Positions 1 through 6,373 of a stretch of DNA of 10,130 nucleotides are shown here, in pieces. Below the pieces are notes generated by a model, which made no database searches, was not told where the DNA came from, and was given only the letters and a program-made list of their open reading frames with translations. The position numbers and the translations under genes were made by a program. The DNA is from Prevotella sp. (GTDB lineage Bacteria > Bacteroidota > Bacteroidia > Bacteroidales > Bacteroidaceae): assembly GCA_022732315.1 (NCBI GenBank), contig JAIJUV010000084.1, forward strand, positions 1 through 10,130, in the 5' to 3' direction. Every line of letters begins with the position of its first letter. Positions within the stretch are counted from its first letter, which is position 1.

Positions 1-110
1 AGGGCGACAAGCTTGCATCCATCATTACCCAGGGCGCTGCCCTGGGCTAGGAGCTTCTGCCCTTTCAGGGCGTGTGGGTGAGATACTTGCGAAAGTTCAA
101 TAAATAAGGT
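1..110. repeat. REP-like double palindrome, non-coding
   Basis: Two GC-rich inverted repeats sit close together in otherwise A/T-rich DNA. The first has 8-bp arms (CCCAGGGC at 28-35 and GCCCTGGG at 39-46) around a 3-nt loop. The second has 5-bp arms (GCCCT at 59-63 and AGGGC at 67-71) around TTC. A further AGGGC opens the window, and CAAGCTTG at 8-15 is self-complementary. Read on the minus strand, one frame gives a short peptide containing PGQRPG. I remember such peptides as spurious small ORFs from a repeat common in Bacteroidales, but this is from memory and unchecked. Arrangement and composition fit an extragenic palindrome of the kind mobilised by RAYT (Y1-type) transposases. No transposase is in the window, and the left boundary may lie outside it. 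Confidence 0.55.
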
Positions 111-285
111 ATAGGGAGAAGAGAAACTGGACTAGACGAGAAACGAACTGATATACATCAAATGGTAAGAAAGATATTTTTACCCAACATTTGTTAACTT
201 GAAGGAAAATAGCGGAAAATGAGGGGAAGAATGCTTAAAAAAGATAAAAATCAGTGTTTTTTTCGCATTTAAATGCTTGAAAATC
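111..285. other. A/T-rich intergenic region with short repeats and a 12-bp palindrome
   Basis: No gene is supported here on either strand. Visible structure: GGAAAAT occurs at 204-210 and 214-220, exactly 10 bp apart (about one helical turn). AATGCTT followed by A or G and then A residues occurs near 230-239 and 272-281, 42 bp apart. GCATTTAAATGC at 265-276 is a perfect palindrome ending about 30 bp before the -7 box of the promoter for the downstream operon. These could be regulator sites, but in DNA this A-rich chance matches are easy. The function is inference only. Confidence 0.3.
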
Positions 286-315
286 TTTCTATTTGAAAAA
301 AAAGCTATAACTTTG
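286..315 (+). promoter_or_regulatory. Probable Bacteroidetes-type promoter of the lipoprotein-OmpA operon
   Basis: TAACTTTG at 308-315 matches the Bacteroidetes -7 consensus TAnnTTTG. The best-spaced -33 element is TTTC at 286-289 (18-nt spacer), one base off TTTG. A perfect TTTG at 292-295 is only 12 nt away, too close. Transcription would start near 320-324, leaving a leader of about 160 nt before the ATG at 484. Confidence 0.6.
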
Positions 316-400
316 CAGCGGTATATATACATTTGGTAATAAATAAAGGAATAAAAACAAAGGCTAAGAATTAAAAGTCAAAGCGTGACCTAACACAACA

Positions 401-445
401 ATGCAACAGAATGCTATCTTGCAGTGGTCATGGATGACTTGTTAG
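401..445 (+). CDS. Possible 14-codon leader ORF (speculative)
   Basis: In the leader of the lipoprotein operon, ATG at 401 opens a 14-codon frame (MQQNAILQWSWMTC) ending in TAG at 443-445, 38 nt before the ATG of the lipoprotein. No purine-rich ribosome site is evident, though this phylum often initiates without one. It contains two Trp but no run of any one amino acid, so attenuation is not shown. It may be chance. Confidence 0.15.
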   Translation: MQQNAILQWSWMTC

Positions 446-483
446 AGTTAGACAACATAAGTTTAATTAAATTTTTTATAAAA

Positions 484-2694
484 ATGAAAAGACAATTAAC
501 TAGTATTTTGCTCTTCTCTGCCCTCTTGATGGGTGGAGCAAGCACTTTTGTGTCTTGTACAGATCACGAAAGCGACGCTGCTTACAACACTAGCATTTCT
601 ATCGCTGATGCTGTTACCAAGCAGATTGAGGCTTTGAAAACTGCAGACCAACTTTTGCAGGCCAACATTGATGCACTGAAGAATGGCGAAGTGAAGGCCA
701 ATAAGGACAAGATTGATGTTCTCGAAGGAAAGATTGCAGACAATAAGACTGCTATCGAGACCTTGAGTGGCTCTATGACCCAGCAGTTTACAACTCTCAA
801 CACTAAGCTTAATGAGTCTATTGGTGCTCTTAACGCTACTATTGCAGGCAAGGCTAATCAAGCCGACTTGGCAGCATTACAGGAAACAGTAAATGGTATT
901 ACAGGTAGTCTCCCTGCAGAACTTGATAAGTTGAATCAGGCTCAGCGAGATATCGCTGGACTCAGAACAGACCTTAACAATAAGGCTGAGGAATTGCAGG
1001 GCAAAATTGATAACCTCAACACAGATCTCAATAATAAGTTGGGAACTCAGGGTGATGACATCGAAACATTGAAGGATGCTAAGACTCAAATCAACAATCA
1101 GTTGGGAACCATGAGCGACCAGCTTGATGATATTGTTGCTGAGGTTGCCAACCTCAAGAGCGCTATCGCTGACATCTTGAACAAGGGTGTTACTGGCATC
1201 GAGATTCAGGCTACAGACTGCCCTGTCACAGGTTACGAGAATGCAGCATTCTTGGGTGCACAGGCAAATATCCTTTCTGCATATTGGGGTGCTCCATCTA
1301 CTGGTGACGAGGAATTCGGTGTAGAAGGTGGCAAGATTATCAAGTCTGACGCTGGTAACATCTATATCAACATCAACCCTGCTAACGTTGATCCATCTCC
1401 TATCACATTCAGATTGGTAGACAGCCAGGGTAATGACGCTCCAGGCTTCAAGTTGGGCGCACCTGTTATCACAGACAAGGTTCTGAAGTATGGTATCTCA
1501 CGTGCAACATCAGCTAATGGCTTCTACGCTATCCCTGTAGAGTGCACAGATCCTCAGAACGACGGTTTGGAATTGAACAAGGGTCAGTTGAAGGAAGCTG
1601 CCAAGAACGTACTCGCTAAGTTGCAGCACCCTAAGTCAACCAACTTGAACTTGTCTGGTCTTGCAACAGCTTTGTATAGCAACATCAATAATAAGTTGAC
1701 AGCATACGGAATCCAGGCTTCTTGGAAGCAGAAGGATGAGACTGGCAAGGACGTAGATAAGGTTGTTACATCTAAGATCAACTTGGCTGCCTTCGCAGTT
1801 AAGCCTTTGAGTTTCAAATTCTTGGCTAACAACAGCAAGCTCGACAACTTGAGCCTCGACCGCTTCATGTTCCCTACAGGTATGAAGGAGAAGTTGAATG
1901 GTATCAATGGTATCGACTTCAACAACATCATCGATCCATCAACAGGCAAGACCATCGAGGTAGCTACAGTAGTGGCTGTTCCTGGTGTAAAGGTAGTTGC
2001 TAACGGCAAGGATCTCGACTTCATCCAGATTTCAGACAACAAGAAGCTCAACACTATCAAGAACGCTTATATCGTAAGCGAGGAAGTAGCTAACAAGGAT
2101 ATCTCAGTTGAAGTAAATGGTGAGACAGGTTCTACAACTTTGACTACATACATCTATGAGATCAAGGTACAGGATAATACCATGAAGGAGCTCATCGCAG
2201 ACCTCAACTCAAACTTGTCAACAACACTTGGTCCTGTGAAGACAGCAATTAATTGGGCTAATACATTCGCAGGCAAGTATGATGCAGTTGTTCCTACAGT
2301 CAACAACCTGATTAAGAAGATTGAAGGCACAATCCACAATGCCAACAAGTTCTTGCAGCCAGCAATGCTGTTCAAGTCAAGCAATGGCAACTGGGGCTTC
2401 GTAAGCACAGGTCACCGCTTCGCAACCAGCTTCGTAGGTGTAGGTGCTACTCCATTGGTAGCAACAACTTACACAGCAGAGCTTTTGGCTCCAGCTTACA
2501 AGAAGCAGTTGTATGTGAAGGAGGCAGGTGCAGAGATCTTGGTTAACGGTAAGGCAACAAAGGCTCCATTCAACGGCGAAATCCAGAAGGTAGTATTCAA
2601 TGCTTCTAAGGCAGGTAAATATACTATCGTTTACAAGGCTATCGATTACTCTGGCAAGGTAGTAGAGAAGAACTTCTACGTTACAGTTAAGTAA
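484..2694 (+). CDS. Large coiled-coil lipoprotein of unknown function
   Basis: A 736-residue protein I cannot assign to a named family. The ATG at 484 is chosen because it directly opens a lipoprotein signal peptide: Lys-Arg, a hydrophobic run, then Cys25 in FVSC. An in-frame GTG at 424 would add 20 residues ahead of it. The acidic residues just after Cys25 (TDHESD) resemble the surface-export signal of Bacteroidetes lipoproteins, so an outer-membrane, possibly surface-exposed, location is likely (inference). Residues about 40-232 are rich in Leu/Ile heptads with Asn, Lys, Asp and Glu and look like a long coiled coil. Residues about 235-660 appear globular, and about 665-736 resemble an Ig-like beta-sandwich domain (GKYTIVYKAIDYSGK). 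Codon use is strongly biased (AAG, AAC, GGT), suggesting high expression. The OmpA-family gene follows after 44 nt with no terminator between, so they probably form an operon. Confidence 0.85.
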   Translation: MKRQLTSILLFSALLMGGASTFVSCTDHESDAAYNTSISIADAVTKQIEALKTADQLLQANIDALKNGEVKANKDKIDVLEGKIADNKTAIETLSGSMTQQFTTLNTKLNESIGALNATIAGKANQADLAALQETVNGITGSLPAELDKLNQAQRDIAGLRTDLNNKAEELQGKIDNLNTDLNNKLGTQGDDIETLKDAKTQINNQLGTMSDQLDDIVAEVANLKSAIADILNKGVTGIEIQATDCPVTGYENAAFLGAQANILSAYWGAPSTGDEEFGVEGGKIIKSDAGNIYININPANVDPSPITFRLVDSQGNDAPGFKLGAPVITDKVLKYGISRATSANGFYAIPVECTDPQNDGLELNKGQLKEAAKNVLAKLQHPKSTNLNLSGLATALYSNINNKLTAYGIQASWKQKDETGKDVDKVVTSKINLAAFAVKPLSFKFLANNSKLDNLSLDRFMFPTGMKEKLNGINGIDFNNIIDPSTGKTIEVATVVAVPGVKVVANGKDLDFIQISDNKKLNTIKNAYIVSEEVANKDISVEVNGETGSTTLTTYIYEIKVQDNTMKELIADLNSNLSTTLGPVKTAINWANTFAGKYDAVVPTVNNLIKKIEGTIHNANKFLQPAMLFKSSNGNWGFVSTGHRFATSFVGVGATPLVATTYTAELLAPAYKKQLYVKEAGAEILVNGKATKAPFNGEIQKVVFNASKAGKYTIVYKAIDYSGKVVEKNFYVTVK

Positions 2695-2738
2695 TTAAAC
2701 ATTCGATTAATAGGCAATTAAATTAATTAGGTAAGATT

Positions 2739-3896
2739 ATGAAAATTAAGAATATATTACTGTCAGGTGTAGTAGCTATGGGTTGCATCAGTGCATCAGC
2801 CCAGGAAGCTGATAAGACTGTAAATGTCTTCAATCCACACTGGTATGTACAGGTCCAGATTGGTGGTCAGTACACTTTGGGTGAGGTTGGTTTCGGTAAA
2901 TTGTTGTCACCAAACGCTCAGCTTGGTGTAGGTTACAACTTCAACAAGGTTGTTGGTGCGCGCCTTTCTTTCAATGCATGGCAGAGCAAGGCAGGTCAGA
3001 AGGTTATTTCTGATGGCGCTACTACAACATACAAGTGGAAGTGGAACTATATCGCCCCTATGGTTGACGCAACATTCAACCTCACAAACCTCTTCTGCGA
3101 GTACAATCCAAACCGTTTGGTTGAGGTAGGCGTATTCGGTGGTATCGGTGCCAACATCGCTTGGGGTAATAACGAGGCTAAAGATGCACGGGAGGCTATC
3201 TTGGCTACTCCAGGTAGCAAGAACCTCGAAGGTTATGACAAGACAGCTATGCCATTGGAGAACCTTTGGACTGGTTCAAAGGCTCGCTTCGTTGCACGTG
3301 TAGGTGCTAACGTAGACTTCCGCGTAAGCGATCGCGTTAAGTTGGGCGTTGAGCTTTCAGCTAACACATTGAGCGACAAGTACAACTCAAAGAAGGCTGG
3401 TAACCCAGACTGGTACTTCAACGCATTGGTAGGTGCAAAGATTGCCCTTGGACAGACTCACAGCACTAAGGTAATTCCTGCTCCAAAGCCAGTAGAGAAG
3501 ATCATCGAGCGTATCATCGAGAAGCCAGCTCCAGCACCAGCTCCTAAGACAGAGACCAAGCAGGAGGCTGTAGATGAGAACTTCCGTCGTGATATTTTCT
3601 TCCCAATCGGTAACTCAAACATCGCAAAGTCACAGACTACAAAGATTGCTGAGATTGTTACCTTCATGAAGGAGAATCCAGATGCAAAGATCACTTTGAC
3701 AGGTTATGCTGACAAGGGTACAGGTAGCGCTGCATTCAACGATAAGATTGCTGCTCGCCGTGCTCAGACCGTTTACAACACACTCGCAGCTAAGGGTGTT
3801 GCAAAGAGCCGCATGATCAAGAAGTCAATGGGTTCACGCGTTCAGCCATTCGAGGAGAACGATATGAACCGTGTTACTATCTGTATTGCTAAGTAA
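2739..3896 (+). CDS. OmpA-family outer-membrane protein with peptidoglycan-binding domain
   Basis: A 385-residue protein with signal peptide (MKIKN start, likely cut ASA|Q at 21/22), an N-terminal region of about 25-240 with alternating beta-strand pattern (predicted transmembrane barrel), a Pro/Ala/Glu/Lys-rich linker at about 247-272 (VEKIIERIIEKPAPAPAPK), and a C-terminal OmpA domain at about 275-385. In that domain TGYADKGTG and the helix NDKIAARRAQTV are visible. Asp325 and Arg341 correspond to the Asp/Arg pair that binds diaminopimelate in peptidoglycan in characterised OmpA proteins. Expected role: a barrel in the outer membrane tethered to the cell wall. It is the second gene of the operon with the coiled-coil lipoprotein, shares its strong codon bias, and is followed by a strong terminator. 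OmpA family membership is firm; whether it is a porin or a partner of the lipoprotein is inference. Confidence 0.92.
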   Translation: MKIKNILLSGVVAMGCISASAQEADKTVNVFNPHWYVQVQIGGQYTLGEVGFGKLLSPNAQLGVGYNFNKVVGARLSFNAWQSKAGQKVISDGATTTYKWKWNYIAPMVDATFNLTNLFCEYNPNRLVEVGVFGGIGANIAWGNNEAKDAREAILATPGSKNLEGYDKTAMPLENLWTGSKARFVARVGANVDFRVSDRVKLGVELSANTLSDKYNSKKAGNPDWYFNALVGAKIALGQTHSTKVIPAPKPVEKIIERIIEKPAPAPAPKTETKQEAVDENFRRDIFFPIGNSNIAKSQTTKIAEIVTFMKENPDAKITLTGYADKGTGSAAFNDKIAARRAQTVYNTLAAKGVAKSRMIKKSMGSRVQPFEENDMNRVTICIAK

Positions 3897-3930
3897 ATTA
3901 GCTATCAGATAATCAATTATAAAAATTAAT

Positions 3931-3981
3931 ATAACCGGTCTTCATACTTACCATGTAAGCAATGGAGGCCGGTTATTTTTT
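3931..3981 (+). terminator. Intrinsic terminator after the OmpA gene
   Basis: The arms 3931-3945 (ATAACCGGTCTTCAT) and 3962-3976 (ATGGAGGCCGGTTAT) pair over 15 bp with two G-T wobbles. Inside the loop CTTAC/GTAAG can form a smaller hairpin. A run of six T follows at 3976-3981. It lies 35 nt after the OmpA stop and ends only 22 nt before the next start codon. Confidence 0.85.
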
Positions 3982-4003
3982 AACTTTAAGAACGAAAACA
4001 AGA

Positions 4004-5164
4004 ATGAAAAAGATTTTTTTTATGCTTCTGCTGGCAAGTTCTGTATTGCTCAGTGCCCAAGCCCAGATTAAGGGCAGTGGTTTCTACAGAGTGAAGAATG
4101 CAAGCTCAGCCAGATGGATGACATTGTGTGACAACGAAAGCGCAGGTATCGATTACAACAGTACCACAGCCGACTGCAGCTCACTTGTTACCAACGCTCT
4201 CTGGGATGAGATTTCCTGTGATCCGGGAAGTATCTTCTATCTGGATTCAAAGGGTGGAGAGAGCTACAATATTCAGGCTCAAGGTACCAGCATCAAGGAG
4301 ATGATTGATTACTATATCAACATCACTCCAAGAGGTAAATATTATGCAGCATGGCAAGAGCTCAAAGGCCAAAGAGCATTATTGGCAGATAAAAACAGTT
4401 CGAAGGACAAGAGCTGGGTGGTTACCACAGGTAATCAGAGCAACTGGAGTGTGACTCCTGTCAACAATAGCGACAACTACCTGGGCGTGAAGCCAACCCT
4501 CACCGTAGGCAATAAGCATTACGCAGCTTTCTTTACAAGTTTCGCCTACACCTTGGGACAGGGCATGAAGGCATACTACATCACCAAGATAGACGAATGG
4601 AGAGGTAATGTAGCCTACAAAGAGATAACAGGCACAGTTCCAGCCAAGACCCCAGTGATCATAGAATGCAATTCAACTGATGTCAGCAAGAACCAGATTA
4701 CTCCTGTAGTAAGCAGCGTAGCGGCTCCTAGCGACAACAAACTGGTGGGAGTATATTTCAGCATCGGCAACAGATGGAGCGGCAAATACAACGCAGTGAA
4801 GTTTGACGCTACAAAGATGCGCACGCTTACACTGAATTCAGCAGGTAAACTGGCATTGACCACATCCACCGATTTACTCCCTACCGTAATTCTGAAAGAA
4901 GAAGCAAACGGAGAGCATCTCACCTCGTTGTCAATTCCTGCCAACAGCTGTTACCTACCAGTTTCAAGCAAGGCACCCAAGGAGATGACCCTGATGACAG
5001 AGGCAGAGTATGACACCGGAATTTCCACCATCAGTGCTACCCCAGGTAAGACCACATACACAGTCTACACACTGACCGGTGTGCTAGTAAAGAAAAATGC
5101 AGAGACGATAGGCGACCTTCCAAAGGGAATTTACATTATCAATGGCAAAAAAATAGCTCTTTAA
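4004..5164 (+). CDS. Secreted protein of unknown function with T9SS-like C-terminal segment
   Basis: A 386-residue protein. The start at 4004 is chosen because MKKIFFMLLL opens a clear signal peptide (likely cut AQA|Q at 20/21). The in-frame ATG at 3962 lies inside the upstream terminator. After cleavage, residues 24-37 (GSGFYRVKNASSAR and following) have the look of lectin-like beta-trefoil repeats found in many Prevotella secreted proteins; this is a weak resemblance only. Five Cys are present. The last 49 residues (338-386) contain TVYTLTGVLVKK, a LPKGIYIINGKK motif and a short hydrophobic end, resembling the type A C-terminal sorting domain of the type IX secretion system (GxYI core). This suggests export across the outer membrane and surface attachment or release. 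No catalytic motif was recognised. Codon use is less biased than in the two genes upstream. I saw no good -33/-7 pair of its own, and a perfect terminator follows. Confidence 0.8.
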   Translation: MKKIFFMLLLASSVLLSAQAQIKGSGFYRVKNASSARWMTLCDNESAGIDYNSTTADCSSLVTNALWDEISCDPGSIFYLDSKGGESYNIQAQGTSIKEMIDYYINITPRGKYYAAWQELKGQRALLADKNSSKDKSWVVTTGNQSNWSVTPVNNSDNYLGVKPTLTVGNKHYAAFFTSFAYTLGQGMKAYYITKIDEWRGNVAYKEITGTVPAKTPVIIECNSTDVSKNQITPVVSSVAAPSDNKLVGVYFSIGNRWSGKYNAVKFDATKMRTLTLNSAGKLALTTSTDLLPTVILKEEANGEHLTSLSIPANSCYLPVSSKAPKEMTLMTEAEYDTGISTISATPGKTTYTVYTLTGVLVKKNAETIGDLPKGIYIINGKKIAL

Positions 5165-5170
5165 GGAATA

Positions 5171-5206
5171 AAAAAGCCCCAAATACTTGCCATTTTGGGG
5201 CTTTTT
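5171..5206 (+). terminator. Intrinsic terminator, 13-bp perfect stem
   Basis: AAAAAGCCCCAAA (5171-5183) pairs perfectly with TTTGGGGCTTTTT (5194-5206) around a 10-nt loop, with the T-run at the 3' end of the stem. It begins 6 nt after the stop codon. Because the 5' arm begins with five A, it could also act in the reverse direction. The promoter for the next gene overlaps its loop and 3' side. Confidence 0.9.
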
Positions 5207-5217
5207 GCGTACCTTTG
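5186..5217 (+). promoter_or_regulatory. Promoter of the beta-barrel gene, overlapping the terminator
   Basis: TACCTTTG at 5210-5217 is a perfect TAnnTTTG -7 box. CTTG at 5186-5189, in the loop of the upstream terminator, is placed 20 nt before it and can serve as the -33 element. Transcription would start near 5222-5226, about 22 nt before the ATG at 5247. Confidence 0.65.
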
Positions 5218-5246
5218 CACCCACATTCAAATGTAATCGACAATTT

Positions 5247-6302
5247 ATGAAGAAATATATGATAGCCCTGGCAGTAAGTTTACTGCCATCTTTGACGACA
5301 ATGGCGCAGCAGGCAGAGAACCTTGGCAAGGAGCAATCTGCAGAGAAATGGATCAAGAACATAGACGCCTCTATCACAACAGGTACAACAGGTATAGGTA
5401 TCGACGTAGCCGTACCTCTAAGCAACGTGGTTACCCTGCGTACCGGTTATTCATGGATGCCCCGTACACATGTAACAATGAACTTCGGTGTACAAGTGGG
5501 CGACGAAAGGATGTCTGACGAAGAAGAAGCGGCCAAGTTCAATAAGCTGGCAGACATGCTGGAAGAATATACCGGAACCCGAGTTGATAATAATATCGAC
5601 ATGGTGGGAACACCAACGATGAACAACTTCAAGTTGCTGGTAGACGTCCATCCTTTCAGAAACAAGAATTGGCATATCACTACAGGTTTCTATTGGGGAC
5701 CATCCAAGATAGCCAAGGCAGAGAATGCCATCTATGACGGAACTTCGCTGGTAGCTGTGAGCATGTACAACAACCTCTATGAGCGCGTAAAAGCATCATA
5801 CGAAAACTTTATCCCTTACATGCAAATGGGCGACCAGTATCTCTATGCCGGCCAGGAGTTATACGATAAGTTTATGAGCTATGGCAGAATGGGTGTACAC
5901 CTTGGTGAGCGAAAAGACGGTTCTATCTTCCGCCTGGAGCCTGATGCCAACAACAATGTATCAGCCACCATCCATGTGAACAATTTCAAGCCATATCTCG
6001 GTTTTGGCTATGAAGGACGCCTCCTCAAGAACAATGATATCTACCATATCTCGTTTGATGCCGGTATTCTGTTCTGGGGTGGAACGCCAAGAATCATAAC
6101 CAATGACATCTACAAGGTAACCTTCTCGCCAAACGAGGACTATACAGAAGCCATCAAGAACGAACAGATAGAACCTGGTGTAAACCTGGCAAAGGATATA
6201 TCCAATATTCCTGGCAAGGTGGGCGACTATGTGAAGTTCTTCAAGGCATTCAAGGTTTATCCTGTATTGGAGTTGAGATTAAGCCGTAGAATCAGTTTTT
6301 AA
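5247..6302 (+). CDS. Predicted outer-membrane beta-barrel protein, function unknown
   Basis: A 351-residue protein. The start at 5247 fits the signal peptide (MKKYMIALAVSLLPSLTTMA, cut before Gln21) and the predicted transcription start. Upstream in-frame codons would fall in the terminator and promoter. The mature part shows amphipathic strands typical of Bacteroidetes outer-membrane barrels: a first strand pair near 38-72 (GIGIDVAVPLSNVVTLRTGY), a strand pair near 130-150, a strand run near 250-285 (PYLGFGYEGRLL, HISFDAGILFWGG), and a last strand ending in Phe351 (LELRLSRRISF), as expected for barrel assembly by BamA. Between about 83 and 125, and 155 and 235, lie helical, charged segments likely to be extracellular loops or plugs. 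No SusC/SusD partner is nearby and no transport substrate can be named. Confidence 0.75.
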   Translation: MKKYMIALAVSLLPSLTTMAQQAENLGKEQSAEKWIKNIDASITTGTTGIGIDVAVPLSNVVTLRTGYSWMPRTHVTMNFGVQVGDERMSDEEEAAKFNKLADMLEEYTGTRVDNNIDMVGTPTMNNFKLLVDVHPFRNKNWHITTGFYWGPSKIAKAENAIYDGTSLVAVSMYNNLYERVKASYENFIPYMQMGDQYLYAGQELYDKFMSYGRMGVHLGERKDGSIFRLEPDANNNVSATIHVNNFKPYLGFGYEGRLLKNNDIYHISFDAGILFWGGTPRIITNDIYKVTFSPNEDYTEAIKNEQIEPGVNLAKDISNIPGKVGDYVKFFKAFKVYPVLELRLSRRISF

Positions 6303-6329
6303 ACGCAAAGAATCATATCAATAAAACAT

Positions 6330-6372
6330 AAAAACGCTAGAGTTTCCAGATGGTAAACTCTAGCGTTTTTTT
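6330..6372. terminator. Bidirectional terminator between converging genes
   Basis: A perfect 16-bp stem, 6330-6345 against 6355-6370, closes a 9-nt loop (CCAGATGGT). T-runs end it on both strands (T7 at 6366-6372 on plus, the five A at 6330-6334 on minus). It lies between the stop at 6302 and the minus-strand stop at 6374, so it can end transcription from both sides. Confidence 0.93.
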
Positions 6373-6373
6373 A

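Noticed and set aside
292..295. Perfect TTTG as -33 element for the first promoter
   Set aside because: Only 12 nt separate it from the -7 box, well short of the usual distance of about 17-23 nt.
111..320. Invertible promoter (phase variation) upstream of the lipoprotein operon
   Set aside because: Surface-protein operons in this phylum are often phase-variable, so I looked for inverted repeats flanking the -7 box. None longer than a few bases bracket it; the 12-bp palindrome is a single site, not a flanking pair.
424..483. Upstream GTG start adding 20 residues to the coiled-coil lipoprotein
   Set aside because: The added residues are acidic and would precede the Lys-Arg start of the lipoprotein signal peptide. 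The ATG at 484 gives a standard-length signal with Cys25.
3962..4003. Upstream ATG at 3962 for the secreted protein
   Set aside because: It lies within the terminator hairpin, and the 14 added residues (Thr, Arg, Lys-rich) would displace a normal signal peptide beginning at 4004.
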